DNA of 64,000 bases from Sipunculus nudus (lineage: Eukaryota > Annelida > Sipuncula > Golfingiida > Sipunculidae): positions 36,605,401-36,669,400 of the forward strand of contig CM049317.1 of the NCBI GenBank assembly GCA_026874595.1, in the 5' to 3' direction. The notes under the pieces were generated by a model, which saw nothing but the letters and a program-made list of their open reading frames with translations, searched no databases and was not told the DNA's origin. Shown piece after piece: positions 43,949 to 52,079 of the stretch (the first letter of the stretch is position 1; every line of letters begins with the position of its first letter). The position numbers and the translations under genes were made by a program.

Positions 43949-44338
43949 AAGATGTAATCTATCCAAAAGGTATCACTCTTTATCTTAACCTGAGTTTTAT
44001 GTATAGATGTCCATATACATTATTTGACCAAATTTAATTAAAAAGATAAAAAAAAAAATAACCCGATGTTAATAAAACTGGCTTGATATATTTTACATTT
44101 TTGTTAACAAAAGATTGTATTTTTCAGACAGATGAATAAACCTGTTTGTTTACAACCAGTTAAGATGAAACCAGTGCATGCTGAGAAAAATGGCATCTAT
44201 GAGAATGAGACAAACACAGGATTTCAACAAAAGGACTTACATTTTGAAACTAAGGGTGACGATAAAGCGGTGTATTACACAAAACCACGTGACCTCTATG
44301 ACAATGAACCACATATGTATGAACTGCTTGAAAAGTAG
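32056..44338 (+). CDS. IgGFc-domain / 14-TSR transmembrane receptor-like protein (22 exons)
   Basis: Exons 1-22 are given separately. The order is signal peptide, IgGFc-binding N-terminal domain (exons 2-3), 14 TSRs (exons 4-17), stalk (18-20), transmembrane helix (21) and cytoplasmic tail (22), about 1,336 residues. Introns from exon 3 to exon 21 are all phase 1, so TSR exons can be gained or lost without frame damage. IgGFc-binding domains occur in secreted mucosal and immune-related proteins, and TSRs bind glycans and proteins, so a surface role in recognition or adhesion is inferred. No named orthologue is assigned. Exon 3 has a -1 frameshift: as given, the sequence encodes only the signal peptide and about half of the IgGFc domain. 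This may be an assembly error, because every other exon is clean. Confidence 0.85.
32141..32252. repeat. Intronic (TA)n cluster (intron 1)
   Basis: Two TA tracts in intron 1, about 32141-32180 and 32206-32252, separated by GTGTATCTGTGTATCTG. Confidence 0.9.
34031..34134 (+). CDS. Exon 2: start of IgGFc-binding domain
   Basis: After TCTTTTACAG it encodes AGRQYLVVFPQTNNYCSGDV and continues to SANVT. The G(R/K)xxxVxFPQN opening is characteristic of the IgGFc-binding protein N-terminal domain. The donor is GTAGGT at 34135, phase 0. Confidence 0.85.
34254..35333 (+). CDS. Exon 3: IgGFc-binding domain, with a -1 frameshift
   Basis: This exon holds the bulk of the domain in two frames. Frame 1 (34254-34739) carries ITNQGERHSLSASDF, PIVVHGHVVYSSGYNPDG, TLPALGTYGVSSPKDL and NNPIAVYSGD and ends at a stop. 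The second frame carries CDRLIENIPPMSYKARDYIL, NCSADCFVYQYNKG, RVLPVTQYANKLLWLTPRLP and DHPDPAVKLAAYAYG to 35333. Homology switches between 34694 and 34718, consistent with one missing base. The 1,080-base length is one short of what the flanking intron phases (0 in, 1 out) need, which independently supports a lost base. The donor is GTTAGT at 35334. Confidence 0.8.
35334..36930. other. Intron 3 (1.6 kb)
   Basis: It begins GTTAGT, followed by an ATT-rich microsatellite (35340-35375), and ends TTTTATAAG. It holds a degraded TSR-like segment at about 36215-36356 and nothing else recognisable. Confidence 0.7.
36215..36356 (+). pseudogene. Decayed TSR exon inside intron 3
   Basis: DNA-level resemblance to the type a exons at 37393 and 41253: ATGGTGCGCGGAATCGCAGT against ATGGTAAGGAATCGAACGTG, and ATACTGGCACCTGCAG against ATATTGGCACCCTGTCCAG near the end. 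All frames contain stops and the cysteine pattern is gone. Similarity is modest and was judged by eye. Confidence 0.3.
36931..37095 (+). CDS. Exon 4: TSR 1
   Basis: It encodes WGQWASWGTCSVSCGPGSR and continues to CNTRPCPG. Six cysteines, the W-x-x-W pair and CSVSCG are present. The acceptor is taken at TTTATAAG/AT because that phase-1 start is the only nearby one that reads through; the AG at 36934-36935 would give a stop. It is divergent from the other repeats, with an extra GNGREN loop. Confidence 0.8.
37393..37551 (+). CDS. Exon 5: TSR 2 (type a)
   Basis: It encodes QWTEWSPWQNCSVSCGTGQM and on to CCILAPCPG. Acceptor TTTAATAG, donor GTATTG, phase 1 both sides. It is nearly the same as exon 13 (TSR 10), including flanking intron sequence. 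Confidence 0.9.
37764..37928 (+). CDS. Exon 6: TSR 3 (type b)
   Basis: It encodes TWEQWSHWGVCTVTCGGGER and on to TCNASPCPG. Full six-cysteine TSR with CTVTCG. Acceptor TTTTAAG, donor GTATGG. Closest to exon 14. Confidence 0.9.
38224..38382 (+). CDS. Exon 7: TSR 4 (type c)
   Basis: It encodes EWGKWTDFGQCSVTCGSGR, then CSAGTSGKLDCKGRREDTEP and CIEKPCPG. The third aromatic position is Phe rather than Trp. Donor GTTCAT. First member of the recently duplicated c-d unit. Confidence 0.9.
38537..38701 (+). CDS. Exon 8: TSR 5 (type d)
   Basis: It encodes TWGEWSCWELCSATCGGGNR and on to SSCATSPCKG. An extra Cys sits in WSCW. Preceded by a (TA)n tract; donor GTAGGT. Almost identical to exon 10. Confidence 0.9.
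39337..39495 (+). CDS. Exon 9: TSR 6 (type c, duplicated)
   Basis: It encodes KWEEWTDFGQCSVTCGSGR and differs from exon 7 at only a few residues (KWEE for EWGK, CTAG for CSAG). A hybrid exon: first 12 bases exon 11-like, remainder exon 7-like. Confidence 0.9.
39643..39807 (+). CDS. Exon 10: TSR 7 (type d, duplicated)
   Basis: It appears to encode the same TSR as exon 8 (TWGEWSCWELCSATCGGG to ATSPCKG). The upstream (TA)n is shorter than before exon 8. Donor GTAGGT. Confidence 0.9.
40443..40601 (+). CDS. Exon 11: TSR 8 (type c)
   Basis: It encodes KWGEWTSFGQCSVSCGTGLV, then CSAGTSGILDCNGRSEDAEP. More diverged from exons 7 and 9, so it is the older partner in the crossover. Donor GTTCAT. Confidence 0.9.
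40814..40978 (+). CDS. Exon 12: TSR 9 (type d)
   Basis: It encodes KWGEWSCWGSCSATCGGGNR and on to SSCASSPCKG. Acceptor GTCAAG just after a (TA)n(TG)n tract; donor GTAGGT. Confidence 0.9.
41253..41411 (+). CDS. Exon 13: TSR 10 (type a)
   Basis: It encodes HWTEWSPFGSCSVSCGTGQM and on to CCIMTTCPG. About 150 bases of upstream intron also match the intron before exon 5 (AGATCGAGCCCC and GCTTTTAATAG segments), showing an older block duplication. Confidence 0.9.
41633..41797 (+). CDS. Exon 14: TSR 11 (type b)
   Basis: It encodes TWEQWSNWGVCTATCGGGVR and on to TCNASPCPG. Paralogue of exon 6. Donor GTATGA. Confidence 0.9.
42103..42261 (+). CDS. Exon 15: TSR 12 (type c)
   Basis: It encodes EWGKWTSFGKCSVTCGTGLV and on to CREMPCPG. 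Donor GTTCAC. Confidence 0.9.
42430..42597 (+). CDS. Exon 16: TSR 13 (type d)
   Basis: It encodes TWGQWSCWESCSVTCGGGGD, with one more codon than other type d exons (GGGGDKK), then CIPGSKGQRVCTGSDQE and CASSPCPG. Donor GTAGAT. Confidence 0.9.
42714..42869 (+). CDS. Exon 17: TSR 14 (type e)
   Basis: It encodes KWEQWSGWGTCRATCGKQRS and on to LCDPELCQ. Diverged last repeat with six cysteines; CRATCG is kept. Donor GTACTG at 42870, phase 1. Confidence 0.85.
42994..43056 (+). CDS. Exon 18: stalk
   Basis: It encodes RAIEPTNTRTSTKKYQNVPS plus TG, a Thr/Ser-rich linker likely to be extended and O-glycosylated. Acceptor TATTACAG, donor GTCAGT, phase 1 both sides. Confidence 0.75.
43323..43376 (+). 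CDS. Exon 19: stalk with CxxC
   Basis: It encodes ASGATGRTPFSKQECPKCG. A single CPKC pair may form a disulphide close to the membrane. Acceptor TTATTGCAG, donor GTAAGA, phase 1 both sides. Confidence 0.7.
43659..43721 (+). CDS. Exon 20: membrane-proximal segment
   Basis: It encodes VSPANERKTLVEKSLLINAD plus S. The donor is taken at GTTGGG (43722) because only that site gives phase 1 to match exon 21; GTAAAG five bases downstream is a better donor but would shift the frame. Confidence 0.6.
43767..43872 (+). CDS. Exon 21: transmembrane helix
   Basis: It encodes DGQEMKETTISF, then the hydrophobic run LYGVLVFLLVALVITWACCF and AKM: one membrane-spanning helix of about 22 residues ending in a Cys pair that could be palmitoylated. 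Acceptor ATTCCAG, donor GTAATT, phase 2. Confidence 0.85.
43908..43948. repeat. Intronic (TA)n (intron 21)
   Basis: TA run with one ACA break. Confidence 0.9.
44128..44338 (+). CDS. Exon 22: cytoplasmic tail and stop
   Basis: It encodes RQMNKPVCLQPVKMKPVHAE and on to the C-terminus MYELLEK (stop TAG 44336-44338). The tail has six tyrosines in signalling-type contexts: IYENE and LYDNE (YxN, Grb2-SH2 style), YYTKP (YxxP, Crk-type SH2 style) and MYELL (YxxL). A basic juxtamembrane stretch fits stop-transfer. Kinase partners are inferred, not shown. Confidence 0.85.
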
Positions 44339-44550
44339 TGTTACGTCGAATTTTCACAACGGCGGGAATCATGAAAAAGCAATATTCTGTGAGGCCTTAT
44401 TGGGTATTTTTTAAACACTTCTAGAACAAAGTAAAAATTTGTGCATAATACCCAGTAAAAAAAAATAATGTAAATTTCATCTATATGTGACACAGAATAT
44501 ATTTTTCATTTTTCTATATTGTCCCAATAAATGTAACATTTGAGCATATC
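44339..44550 (+). terminator. 3' UTR with poly(A) signal
   Basis: AATAAA at 44526-44531 lies about 190 bases after the stop and is followed by a T-rich stretch from 44552. No stronger signal is seen between. Confidence 0.6.
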
Positions 44551-46195
44551 TATATTTTGTTTTTTTTCTGTTTGAGGTTGCAGAAGCAGTTTTTGTGTGA
44601 ACAGTGTTTCTATGTACAGTATGTGTGTGGAAGTAATATGTATATATAATCTTTCCTTGAATATGAAGACCCCATAACTGTTTCATATCTCACTATCGGT
44701 TCTTTTATATAAATACCTTATTTCCATTCACTTCAAAAGATAATTAAAGACTTTAATTAGCAAAATTAGGAGTACATATATTTTTAAAATACCAACATCG
44801 GTTGAATTGGTCAAATTACACTTGTTCACTCAGATTCCACAAAGTAAAGTATATATCATAGTTATACATATAATTCTCCGTGCAATAAGATATGTTTATA
44901 TAAAGCTAAACCTAAATTGTTTTTTTTTTTTGTTATGTGTTTATAATATTCTCAAACTCATATCTTCAGACAATATTTTTATTATTGATCCATCATATTT
45001 CTATGATGGTATTAAGCTATTATATTATTAAGTTTAAAAAACATTTTCATTTTAAAAGATAATGGTTCATACCCTGCAATTTAAACGAAAACAAATGTAT
45101 CGCTTCTGTACACAAATACGCCAAATATAAAATAATAATTACTTGTAATTATCGAAAAATATTTGTTCAAACATATAGTACTTTTGTCAGATTACAATCT
45201 GTGACATAGCCGAAAGCCTCCTCTGTGTATTAATGTAGCCAGTGTACGTTTGGTATGAGGATACTACAAATCACAACCATCAGTTTTAACCATTAATATT
45301 ATCTCGCCAACCATGTTTGATCATGGAATTTTGCCAGTTGCACCCTTGTACATTGGAGAAATCGACTCGTTTGAATACTCAGACTAATGATTAGGATAGT
45401 GGAAAGGCAAGTCGGTAGTCATCAGATTAAACACGTTAAAGAACTAGATCCTCATACACGAAGGCTCATGACCGCTCCTTATTTTAAATCAAGGTACTAA
45501 ACAAGAGGACATCCAACGGACCGTCATGAAATTAGAAATTAAAACTTTCATTTGAATCGTTACTATAAAGGTAAAAAAAACATACAGCCAAGCTGGATCG
45601 TTCTTAAATAAGAAGCCCTGATAGTTGTAATCATGCAACGAACGTTTTAAATTATGTCGTAGAAAATGTCTTGCAATATATCCAGACTACAGTTTGTTTA
45701 TTTGACTAGATGATATAAACACGCAATGCGTGTATCGTGTGCGATATAGATATAGACCCAAGAAAACATCTAATCACCTATATTTTGACTGTTATAAAAC
45801 GTGTTGTGCTGTTGAATTGAATCGAAGTTAACACGGGAGTTGATGATGAGAATCCCTTCACTGTTATACTAAATACCTGTAAGTAGTCCTTATCAACATA
45901 AACGGAATATAAACGGCGACAAAAGTTGTCATCGATAATTTTAAATAGACCTATTTAAAATATCCGAATTTAATATATCCGTTGTAGAAGGCCCAGCTTC
46001 ACTGGTTCGTTGCCTCTTCGTCACATCGATGATTTAAACATATGAGGTGCCGTGTAGAACCTGTTCCAATATCGACATATTGGTCAAAATATAAACATAC
46101 CAATGCAATCGCAAATGTTACAATTAAAAAAAACTGTTACAAAAGTACCTGTTCGTTGACACATGGACCTGAATCAGTATTTTAAAACAATATAA
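44551..46195. other. Unassigned AT-rich stretch
   Basis: No gene, RNA or repeat boundary is recognised downstream of the receptor gene. Confidence 0.4.
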
Positions 46196-46311
46196 ATTCA
46201 CACCAAAAAGCTGAAAACATTAACGTTATTGAGCAAAGATTCGGCACGATTCAATAGATTGTGTACACACATTAATCCTGGTTCCTGTAATTCAAAATTA
46301 TTGCTTTTAGA

Positions 46312-46372
46312 TGGCAACATGTTTCGGTATTGTATCCATACCTCGACCTCGTCACATTGACTGACGACCTGA
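46312..46372 (-). ncRNA. Hammerhead-like motif at (TA)n edge
   Basis: The - strand reads GUGACGA in place of CUGANGA, a GGU/ACC stem II, GAAA, and ACAUGU as a minimal stem III. The first core C is G and stem I does not pair well. It resembles a decayed Penelope-type arm and directly abuts (TA)n at 46374. Confidence 0.3.
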
Positions 46373-46373
46373 C

Positions 46374-46419
<46 letters not shown>
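46374..46419. repeat. (TA)n tract
   Basis: 46 bases of TA. The open frame across it is microsatellite translation. Confidence 0.95.
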
Positions 46420-46421
<2 letters not shown>

Positions 46422-49400
46422 CCATATTTGTTATTTTTTAGTGCAACAATAAATGTACATTTCTAAAATTTAAATTACAAATATTGTAAAGTTGTAAAAG
46501 TAAAATTGTACTTCAATGTCAAGGTATAAACTATTTCAAGGTCAAGGTGTAAACTATTTCTTTTCCCTTTTACAACATCGAAAACAAATATTGCAATCGA
46601 ATGCCAGTTAATCAACGTCATCTATGTTTAAACGGATTGATATTATATTTTTATGTATAAAATAAGCAAAAACATACAACTTATATATTATAATTCAACC
46701 ATTGGCTAAGTGAGTAAAACGTAATTATCATGTGTCAAAACGCACCATAAAAATATATGACACCAGCTGGGTGAAATATAATTCTTCTAGATAGTTGTGC
46801 ATGTTCAATTGCATTGGCATGATATGTTCAACTTGTTTCATGGTCCGCTGTCTACAAACACAAAAAAAATAGCCCGTGGTTCACGGAGTAGTTAAATACT
46901 AATGAGCTTGCAGATTCAAAACGGAATATCACTAAACACATCGTTTACCAACTGTTAGTTATACGTCTATATTATGTTACAGACTGATGATAATGATCGT
47001 ATATTTGAACATGATTCCCAAACATTTACTTGCGTACATCTGAATATACAGCATTAACGTGTTTACCTGGTTTCTTATTATAAATATTATCCGGCAAAAT
47101 AAATCGCTACACAGAGAAAAAAAATTATCTAGCGCGCCGGAACATTTGAACACTTTCTGTCCTGCGCATACCGCATTCAAGGTTGCATACTTAAGAAATA
47201 TTAGCTTAACAGCCCTTCCTCTGGCCAAACGGCATACTGTTGAAAGAAAATAGTGTCGACAAAGAGACTAGGATTGAACATTTCAGAACATCCATAAATA
47301 GACATTCCATGGTCCGAGCAAACATACTGGATTAGATGCATCATTTATCTGTTATCGTTTCTTGACCCCTCTACCATATTACAGGAGGTCAAGAAAATTA
47401 CGTTTAACATAACTACCTCAAATGTATTTACTGGTTCTGGAACATGACATCATAACACATTTACAACTCTACAAATAACAATTTGTGGCTACTTAAGAGT
47501 CCTAAAATTTCGATCAAATTATACGAATCTCATAATACAGAAGATCACCATGAAACAATTCCTTGCAATTTGTTGCGCGTTTCTCATTTTGCCGGTCTAT
47601 ATGATCAGTGGTTTTATTTCACCTCTTAAACGTTGCAGGATCTCACAATACCTGTGCGATTTTGCCATTTTGATAATTGACAATTTACTTAGAGAACATG
47701 TCATCCGTGTAAGTCAGTCCTTAAGATTGTCCTAAAACACTGATAGACCGATTTGCCTTTAGTTTAACTGGTAAAAAATCAGATTACGTTCTTCCGATGA
47801 CATACCCTCCGTAAAATTCATCAGATTCATGAACCAAGGCACAAACAAAAAAAGCTTACCATTCAGTGAATGTTTTAACAGAAATATACATTTTCGAAAC
47901 CATTTGATAGGGTTCTTAGGCAGTAATGCATAAAACAGAAGGAATGTAGACCACATTAAATGGACTGGCTGCACACAAAACTACAGAATTCTATACCTGC
48001 AACTACGTTTCTGGGCTGTATAGCACGCTTCGCAGACCAAACAACAGCAGCTTAACTATGTTGATAGCGCAAGACGCAAGACTCAACAGGACTGGTCATC
48101 ATCTTCCCGGTGTTGCTTGCAGTAAAATAATCTGACTGTGGTCACCTGAGGATCACATATCAAACCCCCCCCCCCCGGCACTCTATAATATTTATTTCCT
48201 CCTATGAAGTTGCGGAGAATCACTTTGTTAATGACTGAACGCCACCCCGTGAAAACCTGATACAATGGCTTATTGCTCTAGGTACCAAGGCGGGCCACTA
48301 AGCACGGACATGGTTACATAAGATTCTTGAAATGGATACACGCCAACTAGTTTCTTATACAATAATAACACAGATTCAAGAACCGAATGGCAAAACTAAA
48401 TAACGTTCGGCAAGCATGTCTTTAAGACACAAACCACTTTGTGACAGATAAACATGGTTGCATAATTGAACTTTTGTTCTCAGCACCGCACATGGTCATA
48501 TTAGGGCATCTCCTTCAAGTCTACATCAACCCGGAGATGCGCGTGCAGATGAAAATGGTAACACAGTAGCCGTTTACAGGATGAGCTTAGAACGTGCTCC
48601 TTGCACAGTAAGGTTGACATTGCTAACAGAGATATGAGAGTATTTTCAAATGTGCTGATAGTTGTGTATGTAAAGTCATTATTAAGGGACGATTCGAAAT
48701 TGATCTTAAGAACGCGGCTGAAAACAACGTCATATACGTAGAAGACAACTAGTGTTCTATTAATTTGGAGACGCTTTTTACTCGGCCATTCAGAAGGCCT
48801 TGGATACTCTTTCAGTTAGTTCCCTCGTCCTCTGGTACGTTACGTATTGGATACACTTGTGGGCCTCCTAATATTCATCAAGAAAGGCATCACAATCTTC
48901 TTTGCAGTTGATATAATTTATTTCTCGGGGAACACTCCTTATTGACAGTATGCCTTACATGCACTAGTAGCGTATTAGTAGGCTGAAAAACAATCCAATC
49001 AACATTCTTCTTGTCATCCCTCACCTTTACATGTGACGAAGCGGTAACCCAGTTTAAACCTATCAAATTTTCTTGTTACAGCACAAATAGATGCTGCTCT
49101 TAAACCATACAACCATCATAACGCAAGTCATTTCGCCAATGACGTTGATATGACACTGCCACCCGGTGTAGTCACCCAGACTGGATTTGTAGAGATCCCT
49201 AAGCCTAACATTGATTCAAGGACGGATATGAGGCATCTTTAACAGATCATGATCCCACCATGGATAAGGATGTCAATACTACAATCTATAGATTTGACTC
49301 CCATCATACACTTGAGACCTCCACTAGCTATGTTCTTGCTCTACAGAGTAAGGGTTTTATAAAAACGACCAGTTGCAGTTAGGGCCCTTCCTCAAGAGTG

Positions 49401-49780
49401 GAACACAGTATATCATCCACATCTGATTTCAATCATATTCCAACCTTTGAATCTCTAGGAGAATTAATTGCTCCATCTATATTAATCTAATAATCATCCT
49501 GAATTCAACATCAAGGCAACAAATGAATCAGCTAAGGTTAAATACGCTGTTCCAACTTGTTTTAATTTTTTATAAATAATAGGCCCATGGCATGTTGGTG
49601 GCACTGTCTATTGACTGAGGATGAACGTATCCATATGATAAGATTGATATGTTATTATTGAGACTTCTGGATTACAGGTTTTATATGCATTGGGTTAAGA
49701 TAAGTGATAACCTGTCGCTAGGACATTAGAGCGAATATCTGAGGTTATATAACAAGAAGTCACCATTATGCCATTAAAGC
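46420..49780. other. Unassigned stretch
   Basis: No gene is supported. Minor features: a 23-bp two-copy repeat (GTCAAGGTATAAACTATTTC) at 46515-46560 and a C13 run at 48163-48176. From about 48.9 kb, base composition and short open patches look like decayed coding DNA, but nothing is identifiable. Confidence 0.4.
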
Positions 49781-49781
49781 A

Positions 49782-49870
49782 CCGGCGGGGTTTTCGAACT
49801 AGGGACCTTCAGTTCCGAATTCCAACACCTTAACCACTAGGCTACGTCCTACCCCCCCCCCCCCCCCCCG
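49782..49870 (-). mobile_element. tRNA-derived SINE head beside a C-rich run
   Basis: On the - strand, GTAGCCTAGTGGTTAAGG (A box) and CTAGTTCGAAAACCCCG (B box) are about 30 bases apart. T-arm pairing is poor, so this is not a working tRNA gene. A C20 run (G on this strand) lies directly upstream. Confidence 0.55.
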
Positions 49871-50299
49871 CCCCCGCCCCCGGCTATCCCAACTTGGGAT
49901 TTTTGCAAGAACACTTATGCAGCGTATACAAGTGTCTGGTACCTAGAGCGAATTCATTGCCTGTTATATCTTGATTTTTGATGCGTTCCTGCAAATGCCG
50001 CCTGATTAAAATATACCCGAATTTTGAAAGGAATTAAAAAGAAGAATTCATGAACGTTATCGCAGCATAGCTGACATCTAAAGTGATATTTTTTTCACGC
50101 TAGACAAACAACGAACCGACATGAAATTAGGATAAATGCCTCATTTCTTAACCAAATACATGAATCAAGTACAACTTGGTGACCGAGAGGCATACTTTCC
50201 AGAGCGTGTTAACCAAGTCAAGAGTTTTTGCCAATGTGTTTCCCAACTAAATATTTCAACCTTGCACAAATGAACCAAGATGAAAAAGACGACCATTAA

Positions 50300-50815
50300 A
50301 CATGGATGGGATCGTATGCCTTTCAAAACGATCTACAACACCTTTCTAGGCACAGTCTGCAGATCAGGCTCTCGAACAGACGATCAAAGAAAATAGCTGG
50401 AAGACTGGTGGGTATCCAGAGTGTGATGTCTTACGCATCCCTACATGACGTTTATAAAAAAACAGATAGTTCAGTGGATTCCCACGCTTTACAATACCGT
50501 TCCAATCTACAAATCATCTTTTAGGAGATATTGCCCTGCGCCCATCTAGGAATCCTATCAAGCTGCGCGATTAAATCCATATTCATTGTAAAGGTAATTC
50601 TTTCACTGTTGACGAGGACATTCTCAAAAACCCCTATTCCGGCATCCGCCAAAGCAGACATCCCAACTCATGGTGAGAGGATTACACAGATATTAAACCT
50701 TTGTTCAGGAAAGTTTGCTGCTTGTTTCTGCAAAGTGTGTGATAAAGAAAATGAAACTGAATTTCTAAAGCATCCCAATGGAAAAGACACGATTGACAGA
50801 AGGCGATAAGGTTAC
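50300..50815 (+). pseudogene. Decayed coding sequence, family not recognised
   Basis: Reading different frames in succession gives coding-like blocks: SADQALEQTIKENSWKTGG (about 50350-50410), GDIALRPSRNPIKL (about 50525-50570), then GNSFTVDEDILKNPYSGIR (about 50600-50655) and an FCKVCDKENETEF end. Stops and frameshifts separate them. The style suggests a domesticated-transposon type protein seen in invertebrate genomes, but I cannot name it. Confidence 0.35.
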
Positions 50816-50829
50816 AAAACTACGCGGCA

Positions 50830-50831
<2 letters not shown>

Positions 50832-50878
<47 letters not shown>
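50832..50878. repeat. (GA)n microsatellite
   Basis: 47 bases of GA in the + strand orientation. Confidence 0.95.
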
Positions 50879-50881
<3 letters not shown>

Positions 50882-51794
50882 TCCCTTCCCGCTTCATCAT
50901 CACCCAACGATCACGATAAACATATCATGCTTTATTGCATGGCTTTTGTTCAAAATATGAAGAAAGGCACCGGCATGCAGGAGATCACCAACGTCAAGAA
51001 GGCATTTATACCTGTCATACAATGACAGGTAAGGCCGTATGAGGAGGGGCACCCTCAGCTTCGATCATTATTACATTGTCCAGTCTGTGAATCAGAAAAC
51101 TAGGCTAAAAGAAGCACAGGCACATTTGACAGAGTTTGTTATTCACAAACAGATGGAGATTACTTTGAAAGAGCTCTGTTTTTTCTCCGAAGTCCTTTGA
51201 AGGACTGACCGAAATTTTTGGGATACTGTTTTAGCGACAAACCTAGGAAAAGGTTGTTAATGCACCACAGTTCTGGAAAATTAGCCTTACCCCTCTTTCT
51301 TAAATCAGTGGTCATTGGGAAGCAGATCCAAGGATTCCTCTGAATGTGACCATTCCTGTTCGTAACTTATCATATCTTACTGAGAAAGGTAAATTATGTC
51401 ACCTGATACCGATGGTGACATATTTTACATACGCATGGATCCTATACATGGACCTCGAGCCATATGTGTGACTTGACCATGTTACAAATCTGCATTTCTT
51501 GACCAGGAAAGTTTACACGTATCGTCAGGTCGATTTTTATCTGAAATCGTGAGATGAACCGGTAGGGAATGTGTAAAGTTCAGCGTCTATAATTTAACTT
51601 GGTTTTTGTGTTCTGTCCACAGGGTGCACATACTTGAATTACGCTGGATACTCTTCAAGTATAGAAAGTGTGAAGGTGTGAAACTTCCACCAACAGGAGC
51701 GACCTTGATTCCCAATGTCCTACGTTCGAACTTTGAAGCTACAAGAGACAAAAGTTACACAAATCCTAATCAATAACACCTATTCCTAGATGAA

Positions 51795-52070
51795 AATGGC
51801 TGGGTGCCTGCCGGGGAAGAGTATGTACCCATTAAAGTTGCCCAGCACCACATGCATTTACAGAGCAGAGGAAATGCGGCTGTCGAACATTTTCAGGTTA
51901 GATCTCGTAAAATGAACAACGTCCCCTGCGCTCAACTTTTCAAATGCTGCCATAGAGGTTGCACCATTATTCGAGACTACAGACTGACAGAAGATGAAGA
52001 CGAACATAATGCAGAAATAAATGCTGTAAGAACTTCGTGCGTCCGATTCTTTTTATTTCGTATATCTTAA
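51795..52070 (+). pseudogene. Possible 3' end of the decayed 50.3 kb coding sequence
   Basis: An open frame reads GWVPAGEEYVPIKVAQHHMH near its start and has a cysteine cluster CAQLFKCCHRGC followed by an acidic TEDEDEHN stretch. A cysteine-rich region before an acidic tail would fit the same unidentified family, but the link is inference. Confidence 0.3.
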
Positions 52071-52079
52071 AGGGGACAA

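Noticed and set aside
43723-44037. A 104-codon frame across exon 21 in another reading frame
   Set aside because: The hydrophobic transmembrane reading lies in a different frame that fits both splice phases; the long frame is a shadow.
49782-49870. A functional tRNA gene
   Set aside because: A and B boxes are present but the T arm and acceptor stem do not pair; a SINE head fits better.
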